From the NCBI RefSeq assembly GCF_018128945.1, contig NZ_CP068393.1, forward strand, positions 2,666,001-2,730,000: 64,000 bases of DNA. The letters are read 5' to 3'. Positions 17,756 to 26,438 of this stretch are shown here, in pieces (the first letter of the stretch is position 1; every line of letters starts with the position of its first letter). The notes beneath the pieces were generated by a model. That model had not been told where the DNA came from and ran no database searches. It saw nothing but the letters and a program-made list of their open reading frames with translations. A program made the position numbers and the translations under genes. The stretch comes from Aristaeella hokkaidonensis. Lineage in GTDB: Bacteria; Bacillota; Clostridia; Christensenellales; Aristaeellaceae.

Positions 17756-18678
17756 AAAGTACCCGCCTCCTTCAGCAGCATCAGGATCAGCGCCATACGC
17801 ATGTACTTGCCGTTCAGCACCTGCTTGAAGTAGCAAGCCCGGGGATCATCGTCCACTGCCACGCTGATCTCGTTCACCCTGGGCAGGGGATGCATGACGC
17901 ACAGATCCGCCCGGGCTTTCTTCATCTTTTCAGGCGTCAGGATGTAGCTGTCCCGCAGGCGCAGGTAATCTTCCTCGTTGAAGAAGCGTTCCCGCTGCAC
18001 CCGGGTCATGTACAGGATGTCCAGATCGCCGATCACCTCTTCCAGATCCGTGGTTTGGACATAAGGGATGTTCTTTTTCTTCAGGGCGTCGTTCTTCACA
18101 TAGCTGGGAACCTTCAGTTCCTCAGGGCTGATCAGCACAAAGTTCAACCCCTCGTAGCGGGACATGGCGTTGATCAGGGAGTGTACCGTACGGCCGAACT
18201 TCAGGTCGCCGCACAGACCCACGGTCAGGTTGCCGAGCCGTCCCTTTTCCCTGCGGATCGTCAGCAGGTCCGCCAGTGTCTGGGTCGGATGGCAGTGGCC
18301 GCCGTCTCCGGCGTTGATCACCGGCACAGAGGCATTTCGCGCTGCCACCAGTGCCGCGCCTTCCTTCGGATGACGCATAGCGATGATATCCGCGTAGCAG
18401 GAAACGGTCTTCGCCGTGTCCGCCACGCTTTCACCCTTGGCAGCAGAGCTCGTGCCTGCGCCGGTCACGCTGAGCACGTTTCCGCCCAGCTCGTACATAG
18501 CCGCCTCAAAGCTCAGCCGGGTACGGGTGCTGGGTTCAAAGAAGAGGGTGGCCAGTTTTTTTCTCCGGCAGGCGTCTGCATAATCGTCCGGGTGGGCGAT
18601 GATGTCTTCCGCCGTGTCCATGAGCCGCTCCAGCTCTTCCGGGGTCAGATCCGGGACGTCAATCACGCTTCGTTTCAT
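17752..18678 (-). CDS. pyrB: Aspartate carbamoyltransferase catalytic subunit
   Basis: Condenses carbamoyl phosphate with aspartate. The 308 residues match the family. [15 protein letters not shown] near residue 48 is the carbamoyl phosphate site (STRT), [20 protein letters not shown] near 130 contains the HPTQ motif, and [10 protein letters not shown] near 260 is the aspartate-side loop. GGAGG sits five bases before the ATG at 18678. It is coupled to pyrI by a four-base overlap, consistent with a PyrB-PyrI holoenzyme. Confidence 0.97.
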   Translation of the reverse strand: MKRSVIDVPDLTPEELERLMDTAEDIIAHPDDYADACRRKKLATLFFEPSTRTRLSFEAAMYELGGNVLSVTGAGTSSAAKGESVADTAKTVSCYADIIAMRHPKEGAALVAARNASVPVINAGDGGHCHPTQTLADLLTIRREKGRLGNLTVGLCGDLKFGRTVHSLINAMSRYEGLNFVLISPEELKVPSYVKNDALKKKNIPYVQTTDLEEVIGDLDILYMTRVQRERFFNEEDYLRLRDSYILTPEKMKKARADLCVMHPLPRVNEISVAVDDDPRACYFKQVLNGKYMRMALILMLLKEAGTL

Positions 18679-18739
18679 ATTATCCTCCGCGTTTATTAAT
18701 GAAGCGACCGTCCGGCGGACAGATCGCTTATTGTAGTAA

Positions 18740-19387
18740 TTAAAGTGTCGCCCAGCTCTCGTCGGACGGATTATTACGGAACCGGATCAGGCGAGAAACA
18801 TCCTCGGGACGGATATATCCTTCCTTGGCGGCTTCCTCCGCAATGATATCGAAGTTCGTCAGGGAAACATTCTTCACATTCGCAGCTGCCAGCCGGTCCA
18901 GGCCTTTCTGCATTCCGTAGGTAAAGATGCTCACGATTCCCAGCACTTCCGCGCCGGCCTGCCGCAGCACATCCACCACTTCCAGCACACTGCCGCCGGT
19001 GGAGATCAGGTCTTCCACAACCACAACCTTCTGGCCGGGTTCCAGCTTTCCTTCAATCTGGTTCTGCCGGCCGTGATCCTTCGCGCCGGAGCGTACATAG
19101 CCCATGGGCAGTCCCATGATGTGGGCCGTGATCGCCGCGTGGGCAATGCCTGCGGTGGACGTGCCCATCAGCACTTCCACGCCCGGATATTCCTCTCCGA
19201 TCAGCTGGGCCAAGCCCTTTTCCACATCCGTGCGGACTTCCGGCGCCGTCAGGGTCAGCCGGTTATCACAGTAAACAGGGCTCTTGATGCCGCTGGCCCA
19301 GGTAAAGGGCTCCTCCGGCCGGAAAAAGACTGCCTTGATCTTCAGCAGGTCCTTTGCAATCAGCTGATTCAGTTCTTCCCTTTTCAT
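18740..19387 (-). CDS. pyrE: Orotate phosphoribosyltransferase
   Basis: Transfers orotate to PRPP giving OMP. The 215-residue chain has the orotate-loop segment [16 protein letters not shown] near residues 28-43 and the PRPP motif [21 protein letters not shown] near residues 120-140. The upstream region lacks a recognisable ribosome binding site, so the start at 19387 rests on alignment to family length. A heptamer array (19409-19436) lies just upstream. Confidence 0.96.
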   Translation of the reverse strand: MKREELNQLIAKDLLKIKAVFFRPEEPFTWASGIKSPVYCDNRLTLTAPEVRTDVEKGLAQLIGEEYPGVEVLMGTSTAGIAHAAITAHIMGLPMGYVRSGAKDHGRQNQIEGKLEPGQKVVVVEDLISTGGSVLEVVDVLRQAGAEVLGIVSIFTYGMQKGLDRLAAANVKNVSLTNFDIIAEEAAKEGYIRPEDVSRLIRFRNNPSDESWATL

Positions 19388-19408
19388 AAGTACGTTTCAC
19401 TCACTTTC

Positions 19409-19436
19409 AATTCATAATTCACAATTCATTATTCAT
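19409..19436. repeat. 7-bp repeat array e (AATTCAT type)
   Basis: AATTCAT, AATTCAC, AATTCAT and TATTCAT lie just upstream of the pyrE start codon in the pyrF-pyrE spacer. Confidence 0.8.
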
Positions 19437-19463
19437 TGATATGGATTTTGCGGCTTCAGTATT

Positions 19464-19498
19464 AATTCTGAATTCTGAATTCTTAATTCTGAATTGTG
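19464..19498. repeat. 7-bp repeat array f (AATTCTG type)
   Basis: Five heptamers (AATTCTG, AATTCTG, AATTCTT, AATTCTG, AATTGTG) begin two bases past the pyrF stop. Together with array e they occupy most of the spacer. Confidence 0.8.
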
Positions 19499-19500
19499 TT

Positions 19501-20199
19501 TTATCCAATGAATTCACTGACGCAGCGTTCATAGGCTGCCACCGGATCCTCCGCCGCGGTGATCGGACGGCCAACCACAATGTAGTCACTGCCGACTTTC
19601 TTTGCTTCCGCCGGGGTCATAACCCGCTTCTGGTCGCCCACATCCCCGTCCGCAAACCGGACGCCCGGCGTCACCGTCAGGAAGTCCGCTCCGCACACAT
19701 CGTGCACCTTGCCCGCTTCCAGCGGAGAGCAGACCACGCCGTCCAGTCCGGCTTTCCGGGCATTCAAGGCGTAGTGCATAACCACTTCATCGATCGGACG
19801 CTCAATCAGCAGGTCCTTTTCCAGCGACTCCTGATCCGTGCTGGTCAGCTGGGTCACAGCAATCAGCAGCGGCCGGCTGCCGTCCGGCCGGGTCAGGCCT
19901 TCCAGCGCAGCTTCCATCATGCGGATGGTACCCGCCGCGTGCAGGTTGCAGATATCCACATCCAGGTCCCGCAGAACCATCATGGCTTTTTTCACTGTAT
20001 TCGGAATATCGTGCAGTTTCAGATCCAGGAAGATCTTGTGCCCCCGTGCCTTGATCTGCCGGACGATGTCCGGACCAGCACCGTAGAACAGTTCCATGCC
20101 GATCTTCACAAACGGCTTGCGCCCCTGGAATTTATCCAGGAAAGCCAGCGTCTGCTCGGCATTCGGAAAGTCACAGGCAACAATCACGTCTTTTCCCAT
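19501..20199 (-). CDS. pyrF: Orotidine 5'-phosphate decarboxylase
   Basis: Decarboxylates OMP to UMP. The product is 232 residues from the ATG at 20199; an in-frame TTG at 20205 is possible but lies only three bases from the AAGGAG site. The catalytic segment IFLDLKLHDIPNTVKKAM (near residue 57, DxKxHDIPNT) identifies the short bacterial family, and GVVCSPLEAG and TPGVRF with the C-terminal VVGRPI follow. Its start lies three bases after the pyrD stop. Confidence 0.97.
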   Translation of the reverse strand: MGKDVIVACDFPNAEQTLAFLDKFQGRKPFVKIGMELFYGAGPDIVRQIKARGHKIFLDLKLHDIPNTVKKAMMVLRDLDVDICNLHAAGTIRMMEAALEGLTRPDGSRPLLIAVTQLTSTDQESLEKDLLIERPIDEVVMHYALNARKAGLDGVVCSPLEAGKVHDVCGADFLTVTPGVRFADGDVGDQKRVMTPAEAKKVGSDYIVVGRPITAAEDPVAAYERCVSEFIG

Positions 20200-20201
20200 G
20201 T

Positions 20202-21110
20202 TCAAATCTCTCCTTTCAGTTCCTGCAGGGATTTGATTCCGTATTTATCCATCGCAGCAGGCAGATCCTCAATGATCTTTCTGCATGCGCAGGGATCCGT
20301 AAGGTTCGCCGCGCCGACTTCCACAGCCGTGGCGCCGGCCATCATCATTTCCAGCACGTCTTCCGCGGTGCTGACGCCGCCCATGCCGATCACCGGGATC
20401 TTCACAGCCCGGCATACCTGCCAGACCATCCGGAGGGCCACCGGGAACACCGCCGGGCCGCTGACGCCGCCCATCACGTTTTTGATCACCGGCTTCCGGG
20501 TCCGCAGGTTGATACGCATGCCCTGCAGGGTATTGATCAGGGATACGCCGTCCGCACCCGCGTCCTCACAGGCCTTCGCGATGGCCGTAATATCCGTCAC
20601 ATTCGGGCTCAGCTTCATGATCACCGGCTTGGTCGTGACCTTCTTCACCGCCGCGGTCACTTCTGCCGCCGCCTTCGGATCCGTGCCGAAGGACATACCG
20701 CCGCCATGCACATTCGGGCAGGAGATGTTCACTTCCAGCCAGCCCACCTGCTCCTCCGCGTCCAGGCGCTCGCAGGTATAGGCATAATCTTCCACGCTGA
20801 AGCCGCTGACGTTCGCCATCACTTTTTTATGGAAGACTTCCTTCAGCTTCGGCAGTTCCTCCGCGATCACCTTGTCCACCCCGGGATTCTGAAGGCCCAC
20901 CGCGTTGATCATGCCTGACGGGCATTCCGCGATACGGGGCGTGGGATTTCCGAAGCGGGGATCCTTTGTCGTGCCCTTGAAGGAGAAGGTTCCCAGGCAG
21001 TTGATATCGTACCACTGAGCAAACTCATATCCGAAACCGAAGGTTCCGCTGGCGGGGATCACAGGGTTGTCCAGTTCGATGCCACAAAGGCTCACTGTCA
21101 TTTTTCCCAT
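20202..21110 (-). CDS. pyrD: Dihydroorotate dehydrogenase B, catalytic subunit
   Basis: Oxidises dihydroorotate to orotate with FMN. The product is 302 residues from the ATG at 21110 (MGKMTVSLCGIELDNPV), which has AGGAGG seven bases upstream and overlaps pyrK by 13 bases. ASGTFGFGYEF, FSFKGTT and NAVGLQNPGVD mark the FMN barrel; WLEVNISCPNVHGGG carries the catalytic Cys of class 1B enzymes, and KLSPNVTDI and GMGGVSTAEDVLEMMMAGA complete it. Pairing with PyrK indicates the NAD-dependent heterotetramer. Confidence 0.97.
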   Translation of the reverse strand: MGKMTVSLCGIELDNPVIPASGTFGFGYEFAQWYDINCLGTFSFKGTTKDPRFGNPTPRIAECPSGMINAVGLQNPGVDKVIAEELPKLKEVFHKKVMANVSGFSVEDYAYTCERLDAEEQVGWLEVNISCPNVHGGGMSFGTDPKAAAEVTAAVKKVTTKPVIMKLSPNVTDITAIAKACEDAGADGVSLINTLQGMRINLRTRKPVIKNVMGGVSGPAVFPVALRMVWQVCRAVKIPVIGMGGVSTAEDVLEMMMAGATAVEVGAANLTDPCACRKIIEDLPAAMDKYGIKSLQELKGEI

Positions 21111-21832
21111 ATAATCTCCTCCTTTTCCAGCACCGGACCTTCCCGGCAGATACGCTTGTATCCGGTGATGGTCTTGCAGCTGCACCCCATGCAGGCGCCG
21201 AAGCCGCAGCCCATCCGTTCCTCAAAGGAGAGCTGGCCGGAAGTCTTTGTCGCCCGGTATGCCGCCCGGAGCATGGGTTCCGGTCCGCAGGTATAGAAGT
21301 AGCTGTACTCCTCCGGCAGGGCGTCGGTCACAAAGCCCTTGACGCCATAGCTTCCGTCCGCCGTGGTCACGGTCACCCCGCAGCCCAGCGCTTTGAACTC
21401 CGCTTCGCCGAAAACCTCCGCCGCCGTATTGAATCCCAGCACAGCCTGCGGCTTTTTCCCTTCCGCAATCAGCTTTTTCGCCAGCAGGTACAGGGGCGGA
21501 ACGCCGACCCCGCCGCCCAGGAGCACCGGCGTCTCTCCGGATTTGGACAGGTCATAGCCGTTTCCCAGGCCGGTGAGCACGTCCAGCGTTTCGCCGGGCC
21601 TCATCGCGGCCATCTGTTCCGTACCCTTCCCGACCACCTTATACAGGATAGTCAGGCTTCCGGGTTCAGAGTCATACACGGAGATCGGCCTGCGCAGGAA
21701 GAGCCCGTCCAGGCGGATGTTCACGAATCCGCCGGGATTCTGGGCTTCCAGCTCCGCGCCTTCCAGCCGCATCCGGTAAACACTGCTTGTTACCGGCACG
21801 TTTTCCGTGATGGTCAGTATCTCTTGTTTCAT
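21098..21832 (-). CDS. pyrK: Dihydroorotate dehydrogenase B, electron transfer subunit
   Basis: Passes electrons from PyrD to NAD+ through FAD and a 2Fe-2S cluster. The 244 residues resemble ferredoxin reductases: LFLRRPISVYDSEPG near residues 50-64 for FAD, VLLGGGVGVPPLYLLAKKL near 103-121 for NAD, and a C-terminal cluster CGFGACMGCSCK followed by a fourth Cys in RICREGP. AAAGGG precedes the ATG at 21832. It overlaps the catalytic subunit gene, consistent with stoichiometric production. Confidence 0.96.
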   Translation of the reverse strand: MKQEILTITENVPVTSSVYRMRLEGAELEAQNPGGFVNIRLDGLFLRRPISVYDSEPGSLTILYKVVGKGTEQMAAMRPGETLDVLTGLGNGYDLSKSGETPVLLGGGVGVPPLYLLAKKLIAEGKKPQAVLGFNTAAEVFGEAEFKALGCGVTVTTADGSYGVKGFVTDALPEEYSYFYTCGPEPMLRAAYRATKTSGQLSFEERMGCGFGACMGCSCKTITGYKRICREGPVLEKEEIIWEK

Positions 21833-21855
21833 ACTACCCTTTCAGTTTAACTAAT

Positions 21856-21890
21856 AATTCTGAATTCTTAATTCTGAATTCTGAATTGTT
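21856..21890. repeat. 7-bp repeat array g (AATTCTG type)
   Basis: Five heptamers (AATTCTG, AATTCTT, AATTCTG, AATTCTG, AATTGTT) occupy the carB-pyrK spacer and touch the carB stop codon. Confidence 0.8.
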
Positions 21891-24800
21891 TATGCGTCAA
21901 TGGTGGAAATCGTCAGTGTGGTTTCTTCCAGTACATCCAGCAGCACCCGCACGGTATCCAGGCTGGTGAAGATCGTCGCGTTGTTCTCCGTGGCGCAGCG
22001 GCGGATCTGCAGGCCGTCGCTCTCGCTCTCCGCTTCACCGATCTCCCGGGTGTTGATGATGTATGCCACGTGGCCCTGGCGGATACTGTTCAGGATCTCG
22101 TCGGAGCCCTGGCTGAGCTTCAGCATCGCATGGGTGCGGATGCCGTTCTCCTTCAGGAACCGGGCTGTGCCCCTCGTTGCTTCAATATTGAATCCCAGGT
22201 TGTAGAAGCGGCGGATCAGCGGCAGCGCCTCTTCCTTATCCCGGTCGGCGATGGTGGCCAGCACCGTGCCGTAGTTCTGCAGCCGGGTTCCGCCGGCCTG
22301 CAACGCCTTGTACAGGGCACGGTTCAGCTTGTCGTCGTAGCCGATGGCTTCGCCGGTGGACTTCATTTCGGGGCTCAGGTAAGCGTCCAGGCCCTTGATC
22401 TTATTGAAGGAGAAGACCGGAACCTTGACGTAGTAGCGTTTCTTTTCTTCCGGATAGAGATTGAAGATGCCCTGCTCCTTCAGGCTCTTGCCCAGGATGA
22501 CCTCGGTGGCGATATCCGCCAGAGAGTAGCCTGTGGACTTGCTCAGGAAAGGCACGGTCCGGCTTGAGCGGGGGTTCACTTCGATGATGTAGACGTTCTC
22601 GTTTTCATCCACAATGAACTGGATGTTGAACAGGCCGATGATGCCGATGCCCAGGCCCAGTTTCTTCGCGTACTGCAGAATGATGCCCTTGACCTTGTCG
22701 CTGATGGAGAAGGTGGGATAGACGGAGATGGAGTCGCCGCTGTGGATACCGGTGCGTTCCACCAGTTCCATGATGCCCGGCACGAACACGTCCCGGCCGT
22801 CGCAGATGGCGTCCACTTCGACTTCCTTGCCGCGGATGTATTTGTCCACCAGCACCGGCTTGTCCGCGTCGATTTCCACCGCGGTCCGCAGGTAGTGGCG
22901 CAGCTGCTCCTCGTCTCCGACGATCTGCATGGCTCGGCCGCCCAGCACGAAGCTCGGGCGCACCAGCACCGGATAGCCGATCTCCTCAGCCGCCTTCACG
23001 CCGTCCTCAATCCGGGTGACTGCCCGGCCCTGGGGCTGCGGAATGTGGAGGTCTTCCAGGATCTTCTCGAAGCTGTCCCGGTTCTCCGCCCGCTCAATCG
23101 CGTCGCAGTCGGTACCGATGATCTTCACGCCGCGCTTCATCAGCGGCTCCGCCAGGTTGATGGCCGTCTGGCCGCCCAGGGAGGCGATGACGCCTTCCGG
23201 CTTTTCAAAGTCGATGATGGCCATGACGTCTTCCGGCGTCAGGGGCTCGAAGTAGAGCTTGTCCGCCGTGGTGTAGTCCGTGGAAACCGTCTCCGGGTTA
23301 TTGTTGATGATGATGGCTTCGTATCCCGCGCGGCGGATGGTCTGCACCGCGTGCACGGTGGAGTAGTCGAACTCCACGCCCTGGCCGATACGGATCGGAC
23401 CGGCGCCGAGCACCACAATCTTTTTCTTCTCCGTGAGGATGGAATCGTTCTTTCCGCTGTAGCTGGAGTAGAGGTAGGCAATGTACTTACCGGTGTGCAG
23501 GGTGTCCACCATCCGGAAGACCGGCACCATGCCCTTTTCTTTCCGCAGGGCGTAGATGTCAATTTCCTTCATATTCCAGAGCCGGGAGATCGTCAGGTCT
23601 CCGAAGCCCATTTCCTTCGCTTCCTTCAGGAGGGTTTCGTCACCGGGAGCCACCTTCAGGCGCTTTTCCATCTCGGTGATCTTTTTGATGCTCTCCAGGA
23701 ACAGCTCCGTGATCATGGTCCGCTCGTGGATTTCGCTGATCGCCACATCCCGGCGCAGCAGCTCTGTGACCGCGAAGAGAGTATCCGCCCGGAAGTCCTT
23801 CACATACTCCAGCAGGTCTTCCGTGCTCATGCCGTCAAACTTCGCCAGGTGCAGGTGGCACACGCCGGTCTCCAGGCTCCGGACGCTCTTGAGGATGCAC
23901 TCCTCCAGGTTGCTGCCGATGCCCATAACCTCGCCGGTCGCCTTCATCTGGGTGCCCAGCTGGTTGCTGGCGGAAGTGAACTTGTCGAAGGGGAAGCGGG
24001 GGAACTTCGCCACAATGTACTCCAGGGAGGGCTCCATGGCGGCGTTTCCGCCGGCTACCGGAATCTCTTCCAGCGCCATGCCCAGGGCGATCTTCGCCGT
24101 CACCCGGGCGATCGGATAACCGCTGGCCTTGCTGGCCAGGGCGGAAGAGCGGCTGACCCGCGGGTTGACCTCGATCAGGTAATATTTGCTGCTGTTGGGA
24201 TCCAGCGCGAACTGTACGTTGCAGCCGCCTTCAACCTTCAGCTCGCGGATGATCTTGAGGGCGCTGTCGTTCAGCATCTTCAGGTCATGATCGGACAGGC
24301 TCAGGATGGGCGCGACGACGACGCTGTCGCCGGTATGCACACCAACGGGGTCCACATTCTCCATGCCGCAGATTGTGATCGCCTTGTCGTTGCTGTCCCG
24401 CATGACCTCGAACTCGATTTCCTTGAAGCCGCGGACGCTCTTTTCCACCAGCACCTGGTGCACGGGGCTGAGGCGGAAGGCGTTGGTGCCGATCTCAATC
24501 AGCTCTTCCTCGTTATTGGCAAAGCCGCCGCCGGTGCCGCCCAGGGTAAAGGCGGGACGCAGCACCACCGGGTAGCCGATGTCCAGCGCCGCTTTCTTCG
24601 CTTCTTCCAGATTGTAGGTGATTTCACTGGGGATGACCGGCTCGCCGATGGACTCGCACATTTCCTTGAAGAGTTCCCGGTCCTCAGCCCGCTCAATGCT
24701 CCGGCTGCTGGTGCCCAGCAGTTCCACGCCGCACTCCTTCAGCACGCCCTTGCGCTCCAGCTGCACCGCCAGGTTCAGGCCGGTCTGGCCGCCGATACCG

Positions 24801-25063
24801 GGCACGATAGCGTCCGGACGTTCATACCGCAGGATCTTCGCGATATATTCCAGCGTCAGGGGCTCCATGTACACCTTGTCCGCAATGGAGGTGTCGGTCA
24901 TGATCGTCGCCGGGTTGGAGTTGCACAGCACCACTTCGTAGCCTTCCTCTTTGAGGGCCAGGCACGCCTGTGTGCCGGCATAGTCAAACTCCGCCGCCTG
25001 TCCGATCACGATGGGGCCGCTGCCGATAATCAGTACCTTTTTGATGTCTGTCCGTTTCGCCAT
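21890..25063 (-). CDS. carB: Carbamoyl phosphate synthase large subunit
   Basis: Makes carbamoyl phosphate from bicarbonate, ammonia and two ATP. The 1057 residues show the typical internal duplication: VLIIGSGPIVIGQAAEFDYAG near the N-terminus and VVLGAGPIRIGQGVEFDYS near residue 550 head two ATP-grasp halves. The C-terminal allosteric domain (about 930-1057) includes GTARFLKENGI. GGAGGAAG lies before the ATG at 25063. The glutaminase subunit gene carA is not next to it or anywhere in the window, so ammonia must be supplied by a subunit encoded elsewhere. Confidence 0.97.
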   Translation of the reverse strand: MAKRTDIKKVLIIGSGPIVIGQAAEFDYAGTQACLALKEEGYEVVLCNSNPATIMTDTSIADKVYMEPLTLEYIAKILRYERPDAIVPGIGGQTGLNLAVQLERKGVLKECGVELLGTSSRSIERAEDRELFKEMCESIGEPVIPSEITYNLEEAKKAALDIGYPVVLRPAFTLGGTGGGFANNEEELIEIGTNAFRLSPVHQVLVEKSVRGFKEIEFEVMRDSNDKAITICGMENVDPVGVHTGDSVVVAPILSLSDHDLKMLNDSALKIIRELKVEGGCNVQFALDPNSSKYYLIEVNPRVSRSSALASKASGYPIARVTAKIALGMALEEIPVAGGNAAMEPSLEYIVAKFPRFPFDKFTSASNQLGTQMKATGEVMGIGSNLEECILKSVRSLETGVCHLHLAKFDGMSTEDLLEYVKDFRADTLFAVTELLRRDVAISEIHERTMITELFLESIKKITEMEKRLKVAPGDETLLKEAKEMGFGDLTISRLWNMKEIDIYALRKEKGMVPVFRMVDTLHTGKYIAYLYSSYSGKNDSILTEKKKIVVLGAGPIRIGQGVEFDYSTVHAVQTIRRAGYEAIIINNNPETVSTDYTTADKLYFEPLTPEDVMAIIDFEKPEGVIASLGGQTAINLAEPLMKRGVKIIGTDCDAIERAENRDSFEKILEDLHIPQPQGRAVTRIEDGVKAAEEIGYPVLVRPSFVLGGRAMQIVGDEEQLRHYLRTAVEIDADKPVLVDKYIRGKEVEVDAICDGRDVFVPGIMELVERTGIHSGDSISVYPTFSISDKVKGIILQYAKKLGLGIGIIGLFNIQFIVDENENVYIIEVNPRSSRTVPFLSKSTGYSLADIATEVILGKSLKEQGIFNLYPEEKKRYYVKVPVFSFNKIKGLDAYLSPEMKSTGEAIGYDDKLNRALYKALQAGGTRLQNYGTVLATIADRDKEEALPLIRRFYNLGFNIEATRGTARFLKENGIRTHAMLKLSQGSDEILNSIRQGHVAYIINTREIGEAESESDGLQIRRCATENNATIFTSLDTVRVLLDVLEETTLTISTIDA

Positions 25064-25082
25064 GTTCCTCTTCCTCCATCTT

Positions 25083-26267
25083 TTATCCTATATATACTGT
25101 CCTGCCTGCGTGCACTGTCTTCAGGCACCGGCCGTATACGCTCTGTCCGGCAAAGGGCGTTGCCTTCCCCATGCTCTCAAACGCTTCCGGGTTGATCGTA
25201 TATTCCGCGTCCAGGTCCCACTCACACAGGTCATCCTCCCGCAGCGGGATTCCGAAGCGTTCCCGCGGGGCCACCGCCATCAGGCTGACCAGCCTTTCCA
25301 ACGTCAGGATGCCTTTTCTCACCAGCCCGGTATACAGCACCGGGAACGCGCATTCCAGGCCGACCACCCCGAAGGCGCTGCCTGCCAGCCCGCGGCTCTT
25401 TTCCTCCGCGCTGTGGGGCGCATGGTCCGTGGCGATCATGTCGATCGTGCCGTCCAGCAGGGCCTCCAGCAGGGCTTCCCGGTCTTCCTTCGCCCGCAGG
25501 GGCGGATTCATCCGGAAGCGGCCGTCCTCCTGCAGGTCGTTCTCATCCAGCAGCAGGTAATGCGGGCCGGTTTCACAGGTTACATTCACGCCGTCCTTCT
25601 TGGCCTGCCGGATCAGTTCCGCGCTTTCTTTGCAGCTGATGTGGCACACATGGTAGGCGCAGCCTGTTTCCTTCGCCAGCTTCAGGTCCCGGGCAATGGG
25701 ACCCCATTCGCTTTCGGAGCAGATGCCTTTGTGTCCGTGGGCCGCGGCATAGATTCCGTCATGGATGTATCCTCCGCGGACCAGGGTTTCATCTTCGCAG
25801 TGAGCGGCGAGCACCTTGCCCAGCTTTTTGCACCGCTCCATCAGGGAGCGCATCATACTTTCGGACTGGACGCCTTTTCCGTCATCCGAGAAGGCGATCA
25901 CCCAGGGCGCCAGCTCTTCCAGTGCCGCGGCTTCCTGTCCCTTTTCCCCGACGGTCAGCGCCGCGTAAGGGTAGATATCCACGAGGCCGCCGGCCGCCCG
26001 GATCAGGTCCTCTTCTTCCTTTAAGTGTGCCAGGCTGTCCGGCACCGGCTTCAGGTTCGGCATCGCGCAGACCGCCGTGTAGCCGCCCCGGGCTGCCGAC
26101 CGGCTGCCGGTCACCATCGTTTCCTTATAAGAAAAACCCGGCTCCCTGAAGTGAACGTGCACATCACAGAAGCCGGGAAAAGTAAAGACATTATCCTTTT
26201 TGCTGACAAGGGAGCCCTGGGCCGCCTGGGACGGAATCCGGTTCATTTCCAGTCTGACCGTCATCAT
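25083..26267 (-). CDS. pyrC: Dihydroorotase
   Basis: Cyclises carbamoyl aspartate to dihydroorotate. The product is 394 residues from the ATG at 26267 (AAGGAGGG upstream). FPGFCDVHVHFREPGFSYKE carries the HxH zinc ligands and substrate Arg, HCEDET and HVCHIS the further His ligands, and MIATDHAPHS the catalytic Asp, so this is the amidohydrolase type used by Gram-positives. It is the first gene of the pyrimidine operon and stands immediately behind an intrinsic terminator that acts as an attenuator. Confidence 0.96.
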   Translation of the reverse strand: MMTVRLEMNRIPSQAAQGSLVSKKDNVFTFPGFCDVHVHFREPGFSYKETMVTGSRSAARGGYTAVCAMPNLKPVPDSLAHLKEEEDLIRAAGGLVDIYPYAALTVGEKGQEAAALEELAPWVIAFSDDGKGVQSESMMRSLMERCKKLGKVLAAHCEDETLVRGGYIHDGIYAAAHGHKGICSESEWGPIARDLKLAKETGCAYHVCHISCKESAELIRQAKKDGVNVTCETGPHYLLLDENDLQEDGRFRMNPPLRAKEDREALLEALLDGTIDMIATDHAPHSAEEKSRGLAGSAFGVVGLECAFPVLYTGLVRKGILTLERLVSLMAVAPRERFGIPLREDDLCEWDLDAEYTINPEAFESMGKATPFAGQSVYGRCLKTVHAGRTVYIG

Positions 26268-26281
26268 GCAACCCTCCTTAC

Positions 26282-26309
26282 AAAAAACTCTGCCGGAGAA
26301 TCGGCAGAG
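26282..26309 (-). terminator. Attenuator terminator in the pyr operon leader
   Basis: On the minus strand CTCTGCCG (26302-26309) pairs with CGGCAGAG (26288-26295) over a 6-base loop, followed by six T. It sits seven bases before the pyrC ribosome binding site, so read-through decides operon expression. Its 5' arm overlaps TGCCGAT, which can pair with an upstream leader segment instead. Confidence 0.87.
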
Positions 26310-26362
26310 TTCGGATCGCATGCATACAGCGTCTGCCGCACAGCGGCATACGCGCCAATCCA

Positions 26363-26395
26363 ATCTTGCCGATATCTCTGTATCGTCTTAAAGAT
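26363..26395 (-). promoter_or_regulatory. Putative PyrR-binding loop (anti-antiterminator)
   Basis: In the transcribed strand a lower stem ATCTT/AAGAT, an internal bulge, an upper stem CGATA/TATCG and a hexaloop CAGAGA form a hairpin with the layout of the PyrR site, whose loop consensus is CNGNGA. ATCGGCA in its 3' arm (26367-26373) is exactly complementary to TGCCGAT in the terminator 5' arm (26300-26306). With UMP-loaded PyrR holding this hairpin, the terminator would form. The mechanism is inferred; no pyrR gene is in the window. Confidence 0.7.
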
Positions 26396-26409
26396 CGGTA
26401 CCGGTATAT

Positions 26410-26438
26410 CTTTTATCATACGTAACGATCCTTGTCAA
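26410..26438 (-). promoter_or_regulatory. Pyrimidine operon promoter
   Basis: TTGACA (26433-26438) with a 17-base spacer and a weaker -10, TAAAAG (26410-26415). Transcription would begin near 26403, just before the predicted PyrR loop. The -35 overlaps the end of the upstream hydrolase gene. Confidence 0.6.

Noticed and set aside
16537-19498. Heptamer arrays considered as CRISPR
   Set aside because: Units are 7 bases with no spacers and no cas genes are in the window.
22742-25195. An 817-codon open frame on + opposite carB
   Set aside because: Antisense shadow of carB, with the same compositional signs.
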